Assembly (NCBI RefSeq): GCF_006438825.1 | Contig: NZ_RCZP01000001.1 | Location: 249,056-313,055 of the forward strand | DNA: 64,000 nt | Direction: 5' to 3' | Source of the DNA: Muricoccus nepalensis | GTDB taxonomy: Bacteria; Pseudomonadota; Alphaproteobacteria; Acetobacterales; Acetobacteraceae | In this document: positions 57,431-64,000 of the stretch, piece after piece | How the letters are laid out: every line of letters begins with the position of its first letter | Position numbering within the stretch: the first letter of the stretch is position 1 | The notes under the pieces: model-generated | Databases searched by the model: none | Told to the model about the DNA's origin: nothing | Seen by the model: the letters and a program-made list of their open reading frames with translations, nothing else | Position numbers and translations under genes: made by a program

Positions 57431-59329
57431 ATGATCACCGCGTTCCGCCGCCTCGCCGGCACCTGGTTCGCCAAGGGCCTGTTCATCCTGCTGGTGCTGT
57501 CCTTCGGGATCTGGGGCATCGAGGACGTCGTCCGGAACTTCGGGCGGGACAGCGCGGTCGCGCGCGTCGGCGGCCTGCCGATCGAGCTGACCGAGGCCCA
57601 GAACGCCGCCCGGCGCGAGGGCCAGCGCCTGCAGCGCGAGCTCGGCCCACGCTTCGAGCCCAACGACGCCTTCCGCAGCGCCGTCGCCCGTCAGGCGCTC
57701 GAGAACCTCATCGCCGGCCGCGCCCAGACGATCGAGGCGCGCCGCATGGGGGTGGGCGCCTCGGTGGACGCGGTGCGCGCCTACACCTTCGGCATCCCCT
57801 CCTTCCAGGGGGCGGACGGCCGCTTCAACCCGCTGATCCTGAACCAGTTCCTGCGGCAGAACGACCTCACCGAGGCCGACTTCACCCGCCTCGTCGTCTC
57901 CGACCTCGAGCGCCAGCAGCTCGTCGGCGCCGTGCGCGCCGGCGCCCGCTCGCCCGAGGCCCTGACCCGCCTCCTGCTCGCCTTCGCCGAGGAGAGGCGC
58001 GTGGCGGAGGTGGCCGAGTTCCCGCTGCTCAGCGCCCCCGAGGTGCCCGAGCCGACCGAGGCCCAGCTCGCCCGCTTCCACGAGAACAACCCCGCCCAAT
58101 TCTCCTCGCCCGAGTACCGGGAGGCCTCGCTCGCCCTCCTCACCCCGGAATCGATCCTTCCCCGCGTGACCGTCACCGACGCCGAGGTGGAGGCCGGCCT
58201 CGACGCGCAGCGCGAGCGCAACGGCTCGCCCGAGCGCCGCACGGTGGAGCAGGCGCTCGTCAGCACGAAGGAGGCCGCCGACGCCATCCGCGCCTCCTGG
58301 GCGGGCGGCGCGACGCTGGCCGCCATCACCGCCCAGGCCGAGGCCGCCGGCGGCTCGGCGCTGGAAATGGGCGAGGTCACCCGGGCCGAGATGCCCGTCG
58401 AAAGCATCGCCGCCGCCGTCTTCGCCGTGCCCCAGGGCGGCGTCACCGAGCCGGTCCAGAGCCCCTTCGGCTGGCACGTCATGAAGGTGACGGCGGTCCA
58501 GGCCGCGGCCGAGGTCCCGCTCGAGCAGCTCCGCGCCCAGACGCGCGAGGCGCTCGCGCTCGAGAAGGCCGCCGACCTCACCTTCGAGGAGGCGAACAAG
58601 CTCGAGGACGCCCTCTCCGGCGGCGCCACGGTCGAGGAGGCGGCCCAGCGCTTCGGCCTCGCCCCCGCCCGCGTCGCGGTGGACCGCCAGGGCAACGGCC
58701 GCGACGGCCGGCGCATGGAGCTGCCGGGCGGCCCCGCGGCGCGCGCCGCCGTGCTGGAGGCGATCTTCGCCAGCCCCGTCGGCAGCGGCCCGCGCGTCGC
58801 CGACGCCGCCGGCGGCTTCGTGGCGCTCGACGTGCCCTCCTCCACCCCCGCGGCGCTGAAGCCCCTCGCGGAGGTCGAGGGCGAGGTGCGCCGCGCCTGG
58901 ACGCTCGACGCCCGCCGCCGCGCCCAGGAGGAGCGCGCGGCCGCCCTCCTCGCCGCCGCCCAGGGCGGCAAGGACTTCGCCGAGGCCGCGCGCGAGGCGG
59001 GCGCGGAGGCGGTCCGCATGGGCCCCTCCGGGCGCGACCCCCGCGCGGCCACCCCCGGCGGCATCCCGCCCGAGCTCCTGCCCGGCCTCTTCGCGGCCAA
59101 GCCCGGGGAGGTGACCATGGCCGCGACCGCCGCCGGCTTCGCGGTCGCCCGGCTCACCGAGGTCGTGCCGGCCGATGCCGCGGCCGACGCCGCCGGCCTC
59201 GCCCGGGTGAAGGCCGAGGTCGAGGGCTCCATGCAGGACGACCTCGAGGCGCAGTTTGCGGCCGCCCTCCGCGCCCGGGCGGGCGTCACCATCAACCCCG
59301 CCATGCTGGAGCAGGTGGCCGGGCGATGA
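57431..59329 (+). CDS. ppiD: SurA/PpiD-type periplasmic peptidyl-prolyl isomerase
   Basis: Membrane-anchored folding factor at the inner-membrane exit of Sec; 632 aa. A short N-terminal tail, then a membrane segment (KGLFILLVLSFGIWGIEDVV). A SurA-N-like region follows, then a parvulin domain (about 240-360) with RTVEQALVST and EPVQSPFGWHVMKVTAVQ. The rotamase loop is divergent, so catalytic activity is uncertain. The tail is long and Ala-rich. The TGA overlaps trpE (ATGA), a known alphaproteobacterial pairing. Confidence 0.9.
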   Translation: MITAFRRLAGTWFAKGLFILLVLSFGIWGIEDVVRNFGRDSAVARVGGLPIELTEAQNAARREGQRLQRELGPRFEPNDAFRSAVARQALENLIAGRAQTIEARRMGVGASVDAVRAYTFGIPSFQGADGRFNPLILNQFLRQNDLTEADFTRLVVSDLERQQLVGAVRAGARSPEALTRLLLAFAEERRVAEVAEFPLLSAPEVPEPTEAQLARFHENNPAQFSSPEYREASLALLTPESILPRVTVTDAEVEAGLDAQRERNGSPERRTVEQALVSTKEAADAIRASWAGGATLAAITAQAEAAGGSALEMGEVTRAEMPVESIAAAVFAVPQGGVTEPVQSPFGWHVMKVTAVQAAAEVPLEQLRAQTREALALEKAADLTFEEANKLEDALSGGATVEEAAQRFGLAPARVAVDRQGNGRDGRRMELPGGPAARAAVLEAIFASPVGSGPRVADAAGGFVALDVPSSTPAALKPLAEVEGEVRRAWTLDARRRAQEERAAALLAAAQGGKDFAEAAREAGAEAVRMGPSGRDPRAATPGGIPPELLPGLFAAKPGEVTMAATAAGFAVARLTEVVPADAAADAAGLARVKAEVEGSMQDDLEAQFAAALRARAGVTINPAMLEQVAGR

Positions 59330-60840
59330 GCGTCGCCGGGAGCTACGCCGCCTTCGCCGCGGCCCACGCCGCCGGGCGCGGCCAGGTCCTCTCGCGCGAG
59401 CGGGTGGCCGACCTCGACACCCCCGTCGGCGCCTTCCTCAAGCTCGCCGAGGGCCGCCCGAACACCTTCCTGCTCGAGAGCGTGGAGGGCGGGCAGAGCC
59501 GGGGCCGCTACTCCGTCATCGGCCTCGCCCCCGACCTCGTCTGGAGGTGCCGCGACGGACGGGCCGAGATCAACCGCCACGCCCTCTCCGCCCCCCACGC
59601 CTTCGTGCCCGAGGCGGCGCCCCCGCTCGACAGCCTCCGCGCCCTGATCGCCGCCTGCCGGATGGACCTGCCCGCCGGCCTCCCGCCCCCGGCCGCCGGG
59701 CTCTTCGGCTATCTCGGCTACGATATGGTGCGCGAGATGGAGCGGCTGCCGGCGCGCAACGCGGACGTGCTCGGAATCCCCGACGCCATCCTCGGCCGCC
59801 CCACCGTCATCGCCGTCTTCGACCACGTCCGGGACGTGCTGACCCTCTGCGCCCCCGTCCACGCGGACCGCGGCGAGACGCCCCGCCAGGCCTGGGAGGC
59901 CGCGCAGGCCCGGCTGGACGAGGCCGAGGCGGCGCTCGACCGCCCGGTGCCGCGCGCTGCCCCCCCGGCCGCCCTGCCCGCCCCCGGCGAGCCGACGTCC
60001 AACTTCACGAAGGCGGGCTTCGTCTCGGCGGTGGAGAGGGGCAAGGAGTACATCGCCGCCGGCGACGCCTTCCAGATCGTCCTCAGCCAGCGCTTCCAGG
60101 CGCCCTTCGCGCTCCCGCCCTTCGCCCTCTACCGCGCGCTCCGCCGCCTGAACCCCGCGCCTTTCCTCTTCCACTTCGACTTCGGCGGCTTCGCGGCCGT
60201 CGGCGCCAGCCCCGAGATCCTCGTGCGGCTCCGCGACGGCACCGTGACCGTCCGCCCGCTGGCCGGCACCCGCCGCCGCGGCGCGACGCCCGAGGAGGAC
60301 GCGGCGCTCGAGAAGGAACTGCTCGCCGACCCCAAGGAGCGCGCCGAGCACCTCATGCTCCTCGACCTCGGCCGGAACGACGTGGGGCGGGTCGCCGCCG
60401 TCGGCAGCGTGAAGGTCACGGCGCAGTTCGGGATCGAGCGCTACAGCCAGGTCATGCACATCGGCAGCGAGGTGCAGGGCCGCCTCCGCCCCGGCCTCTC
60501 CGCGCTCGACGCCCTCGTCGCGGGCTTCCCGGCCGGCACCCTCTCGGGCGCGCCCAAGGTCCGGGCGATGGAGATCATCGAGGAGACCGAGCCCTCCCGA
60601 CGCGGGGTCTACGCCGGCTGCTTCGGCTACTTCGGCGCCGACGGGGGCATGGACACCTGCATCGGGCTCCGCATGGCGCTCGTGAAGGACGGCGTCATGT
60701 CGGTCCAGGCCGGCGCCGGCGTGGTCGCCGACAGCGACCCGGAGGCCGAGTACGAGGAGACCCGCCAGAAGGCGCGCGCCCTCTTCCGCGCGGCGGAGGA
60801 GGCCGTGCGCTTCGCCGCCGTCCACCGCCAGGGCGGCTGA
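59326..60840 (+). CDS. trpE: Anthranilate synthase component I
   Basis: Chorismate-binding subunit of anthranilate synthase; 504 aa from the ATG at 59326. TFLLESVEGGQSRGRYSVIG holds the tryptophan-feedback site (LLES). Catalytic blocks are AAGDAFQIVLSQRFQAPFAL, AGTRRRGATPEEDAALEKEL, LLDLGRNDVGRVA and AGTLSGAPKVRAMEIIEETE. Upstream sequence in the same frame has no TrpE likeness. It is coupled to ppiD and followed by trpG after 59 bp. No leader peptide with Trp codons is present. Confidence 0.96.
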   Translation: MSVAGSYAAFAAAHAAGRGQVLSRERVADLDTPVGAFLKLAEGRPNTFLLESVEGGQSRGRYSVIGLAPDLVWRCRDGRAEINRHALSAPHAFVPEAAPPLDSLRALIAACRMDLPAGLPPPAAGLFGYLGYDMVREMERLPARNADVLGIPDAILGRPTVIAVFDHVRDVLTLCAPVHADRGETPRQAWEAAQARLDEAEAALDRPVPRAAPPAALPAPGEPTSNFTKAGFVSAVERGKEYIAAGDAFQIVLSQRFQAPFALPPFALYRALRRLNPAPFLFHFDFGGFAAVGASPEILVRLRDGTVTVRPLAGTRRRGATPEEDAALEKELLADPKERAEHLMLLDLGRNDVGRVAAVGSVKVTAQFGIERYSQVMHIGSEVQGRLRPGLSALDALVAGFPAGTLSGAPKVRAMEIIEETEPSRRGVYAGCFGYFGADGGMDTCIGLRMALVKDGVMSVQAGAGVVADSDPEAEYEETRQKARALFRAAEEAVRFAAVHRQGG

Positions 60841-60899
60841 GGCGGCGCGCCCATCTCCCGCTTGACCGCCGCCGGCCGCTCGGACGAAGTGGGGGCGCC

Positions 60900-61514
60900 A
60901 TGATCCTGCTCATCGACAACTACGACAGCTTCACCTTCAACCTCGTCCACTTCCTGGGCGAGCTGGGCGCGGAGGTGGAGGTCTGGCGCAACGACGCGCT
61001 GTCGGTGGAGGAGGCCCTCGAGAAGCGCCCCTCGGCCATCGTCCTCTCGCCCGGCCCCTGCACGCCGACCGAGGCCGGGATCTGCCTCGACCTCATCGGC
61101 GCGGCGTCCCGGCGCGGCGTGCCGCTCTTCGGCGTGTGCCTCGGCCACCAGGCCATCGGCCAGGCCTTTGGCGGCGCGGTGGTGCGGGCGCCCGAGCCGG
61201 TGCACGGCAAGGTCCACGAGATCACCCACTGCAACACCGACGTCTTCGCCGGCATTCCCTCCCCCTTCCGCGCCACGCGCTACCACTCCCTCGTCGTCCG
61301 CCGGGACGACCTGCCGGACCAGCTCGCGGTCACCGCCGAGACCGCGGACGGGCTGGTCATGGGCCTCGCCCACCGCGACCTCCCGGTCTGGGGCGTGCAG
61401 TTCCATCCCGAGAGCATCGCCTCCGCCCACGGCCACGACATCCTGGCCAACGTGATGCGCATGGCCGGCATCAACCTGCCGCCTTTCACCCGACACCTGC
61501 CCAGCGCGGCCTGA
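60900..61514 (+). CDS. trpG: Anthranilate synthase component II (glutamine amidotransferase)
   Basis: Provides ammonia to TrpE; 204 aa. It opens [20 protein letters not shown]. The nucleophile Cys is in [15 protein letters not shown], and the His-Glu pair in [16 protein letters not shown]. It follows trpE and precedes trpD by 2 nt. Confidence 0.95.
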   Translation: MILLIDNYDSFTFNLVHFLGELGAEVEVWRNDALSVEEALEKRPSAIVLSPGPCTPTEAGICLDLIGAASRRGVPLFGVCLGHQAIGQAFGGAVVRAPEPVHGKVHEITHCNTDVFAGIPSPFRATRYHSLVVRRDDLPDQLAVTAETADGLVMGLAHRDLPVWGVQFHPESIASAHGHDILANVMRMAGINLPPFTRHLPSAA

Positions 61515-61516
61515 GC

Positions 61517-62524
61517 ATGTCCCTCAAGCCCGTGCTCGCCCGGCTCGCCGCCGGGGAGCGCCTCGCCGAGAGCGAGGCGGAAGCCGCCTTCGGCACCGTC
61601 ATGGCCGGCGAGGCGACGCCGGCCCAGATCGCGGGCCTGCTGATGGCCATGCGCGTCCGCGGCGAGACGGTCGCCGAGATGACCGGCGCGGTGCGGGCCA
61701 TGCGCGCGCGGATGATCGCCGTGGAGGCCCCGGACGGCGCCATCGACCTCGTCGGCACCGGCGGCGACGCGAGCGGCACGCTCAACATCTCCACCGCCGC
61801 CGCCCTGGTCGTCGCCGGCGCCGGCGTGCCCGTCGCCAAGCACGGCAACCGCGCCCTCTCCTCCCGCGCCGGGGCGTCCGACGTGCTGGCCGCGCTCGGC
61901 GTGAACACCGACGTGCCCTTCGAGCGCCTGCCCGAGGTCATCCGCACGGCCGGCATCTGCTTCCTCATGGCGCCCCGCCACCACGCGGCGCTGCGCCACG
62001 CGGCCGGCCCCCGGATGGAGCTCGGGACGCGGACGATCTTCAACCTGCTGGGACCCCTGACCAACCCGGCCAGGGTGCGCCGCCAGATGACCGGCGCCTT
62101 CGCCCCGCAATGGCTCCGTCCCATGGCCGAGACGCTCGGCCGGATCGGCACGGAGCACGCCTGGCTCGTCCACGGCCAGGGCCTGGACGAGCTGACCATC
62201 GCCGGCCCCTCCAATGTCGTGGAATTGAAGGGCGGCCTCATCCGGGAGTTCGAGGTCTCGCCGGAGGAGGCGGGGCTGCCGCGCCACCCCGCCGAGTCCC
62301 TCCGCGGCGGGGAGGCCGCGGAGAACGCGGAGGCCCTTCTCGGCGTGCTCAGGGGCGAGGTGGGCGGCTACCGCGACTGCGTCCTGCTCAACGCCGCCGC
62401 GGCCCTGGTCGTGGCGGGGCGGGTGGACAGCCTCCGGGCCGGCGCCGCCATCGCCGCCGAATCGATCGCCGCCGGGGCGGCCCTCTCGGCGTTGGAGCGC
62501 TTGAGGGCGGCCACCGCCGCCTGA
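61517..62524 (+). CDS. trpD: Anthranilate phosphoribosyltransferase
   Basis: Adds PRPP to anthranilate; 335 aa. The PRPP-loop [20 protein letters not shown] and [20 protein letters not shown] are intact, as are [20 protein letters not shown] and [11 protein letters not shown]. It is downstream of trpG, and a 125-bp gap with a hairpin (62536-62563) separates it from trpC. Confidence 0.96.
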   Translation: MSLKPVLARLAAGERLAESEAEAAFGTVMAGEATPAQIAGLLMAMRVRGETVAEMTGAVRAMRARMIAVEAPDGAIDLVGTGGDASGTLNISTAAALVVAGAGVPVAKHGNRALSSRAGASDVLAALGVNTDVPFERLPEVIRTAGICFLMAPRHHAALRHAAGPRMELGTRTIFNLLGPLTNPARVRRQMTGAFAPQWLRPMAETLGRIGTEHAWLVHGQGLDELTIAGPSNVVELKGGLIREFEVSPEEAGLPRHPAESLRGGEAAENAEALLGVLRGEVGGYRDCVLLNAAAALVVAGRVDSLRAGAAIAAESIAAGAALSALERLRAATAA

Positions 62525-62535
62525 AGCCGCCGCCC

Positions 62536-62563
62536 GGCCGGCGCCCCGTGCGGCGCGCCGGCC
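62536..62563. terminator. Hairpin between trpD and trpC
   Basis: A 9-bp perfect stem (ggccggcgc / gcgccggcc) with a 10-nt loop, 12 nt after the trpD stop. It could attenuate read-through into trpC. No T-run follows. A TTGACG near 62612 could mark a separate promoter. Confidence 0.3.
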
Positions 62564-62649
62564 CCGGGGGCGCGGGATGGCTGCCCTGCGGCCGGGGCGG
62601 CCGCCTCCGCTTGACGCGCGGCGCGCATCGGCCCCAGGAACCGCCCATC

Positions 62650-63473
<824 letters not shown>

Positions 63474-63477
<4 letters not shown>

Positions 63478-63983
63478 GCGCCCCGCCCGCCCCGGGCGGG
63501 GAGCGCGACGGCGGCGCCCTCACCCATTTCGACGCGGCCGGCCGCGCGGCCATGGTGGACGTCTCCGCCAAACCCGAGACGGTGCGCGAGGCCACCGCCC
63601 GCGGGCGCATCACCATGCGGCCCGAAACCCTGGCCCTCATCGCCGAGGGCCGCGCCGGAAAGGGCGACGTGCTCGGCGTCGCGCGGCTGGCGGGCATCAT
63701 GGCGGCCAAGCGCACGGCGGAGCTCATCCCGCTCTGCCACCCCCTCCCCCTCTCCGCCGTCACCCTCGACCTGGAGCTCGCGGCACCCGACGCCGTCGAG
63801 ATCGCGGCCACCGTCCGCACCGCCGGGCGCACGGGCGTGGAGATGGAGGCGATGACCGCCGTCAGCGTCGCGGCGCTGACGATCTACGACATGGTCAAGG
63901 CCGCCGACCGCGGCATGCGGATCGAGGCGGTGCGGCTGGTGCGCAAGTCCGGCGGCAAGTCGGGCCTCTTCGAGGCGCCCTGA
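63474..63983 (+). CDS. moaC: Cyclic pyranopterin monophosphate synthase
   Basis: Second step of molybdenum-cofactor synthesis; 169 aa from a TTG at 63474 that overlaps the trpC TGA. TRPC-moaC order is common in alphaproteobacteria. Landmarks are [40 protein letters not shown] and [20 protein letters not shown], the family signature region. The N-terminal 15 residues are extra. It supplies cofactor for enzymes such as the two molybdoproteins in this window. Confidence 0.94.
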
Positions 63984-64000
63984 TGATCGCCGTGGACGAG
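63983..64000 (+). CDS. moeA: Probable MoeA, first six codons
   Basis: An ATG at 63983 overlaps the moaC TGA (TGATG) and reads MIAVDE before the window ends. A MoeA-type molybdopterin molybdotransferase commonly follows moaC. The assignment is from position only. Confidence 0.35.

Noticed and set aside
57280..59325. Extension of the trpE frame through ppiD
   Set aside because: The extension is antithetical to the ppiD protein in another frame, with no anthranilate-synthase likeness; ATGA at 59326 is the clear start.
60841..60899. Possible trp leader peptide or attenuator
   Set aside because: No frame with consecutive Trp codons and no paired terminator/antiterminator stems; upstream of trpE is ppiD coding sequence.

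Overview
The window looks like a contiguous piece of chromosome from a very GC-rich alphaproteobacterium, most likely of the Acetobacteraceae (Roseomonas-like). That assignment is an inference. It rests on strong G/C codon bias, the order rpoZ-rsh-acpS-lepB-rnc-era-recO-parC, a pyruvate dehydrogenase E1-beta that carries its own lipoyl domain, and the order ppiD-trpE-trpG-trpD-trpC-moaC. Coding density is very high: no gene-free gap reaches 300 bp (largest 222 bp, between tpiA and ppiD). I see no tRNA, rRNA, CRISPR array, IS element or prophage.

Layout. 1-13.6 kb, mostly minus strand: a partial unknown gene, parC, recO, era, rnc, lepB, acpS, rsh, rpoZ, folK (apparent ATT start), a sulfite-oxidase-like molybdoenzyme and a lipoprotein hydrolase. 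Two plus-strand accessory genes sit inside this core block: a secreted protein with four PPC-like repeats, and a host-attachment-like protein. 13.6-22.7 kb, plus strand: a complete MdtABC-type RND efflux operon with its outer-membrane factor. 22.7-26.0 kb: a fumarylacetoacetase-like hydratase and a YdeP/FdhF-like molybdopterin oxidoreductase. 26.0-34.2 kb: a catabolic island. A branched-chain-type (HAAT) ABC transporter, in which LivM, LivG and LivF are fused into one polypeptide, is coupled to a CRYL1-like hydroxyacid dehydrogenase and a beta-keto acid cleavage enzyme (BKACE). These are transcribed divergently from a GntR/FCD regulator and an SDR dehydrogenase, with a perfect 14-bp palindrome between the two arms.

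34.2-40.5 kb: smpB and dapA on the minus strand, divergent from slt, an alpha/beta hydrolase, pgpA and pncC (cinA C-terminal type), then a threonine aldolase. 40.6-49.5 kb, minus strand: the pyruvate dehydrogenase and lipoate operon pdhA-pdhB-pdhC-(GT-C membrane protein)-(GNAT)-lpdA-lipA-ratA. 49.7-57.2 kb, mostly minus: ftsB, eno, wrbA, kdsA, pyrG, secG and tpiA, interrupted by a plus-strand pair of an unknown membrane protein and a DUF421 protein. 57.4-64 kb, plus: ppiD, the trpEGDC genes, moaC and the first codons of a probable moeA.

How the parts fit. Most of the window is central housekeeping: glycolysis to acetyl-CoA, tryptophan, CTP, Kdo, stringent response, rRNA processing and division. 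Many adjacent genes overlap by the 4-nt patterns ATGA, GTGA or TTGA, which points to translational coupling. The best candidate for an undescribed system is the 26.0-34.2 kb transporter/dehydrogenase/BKACE island, whose substrate cannot be named from sequence alone.
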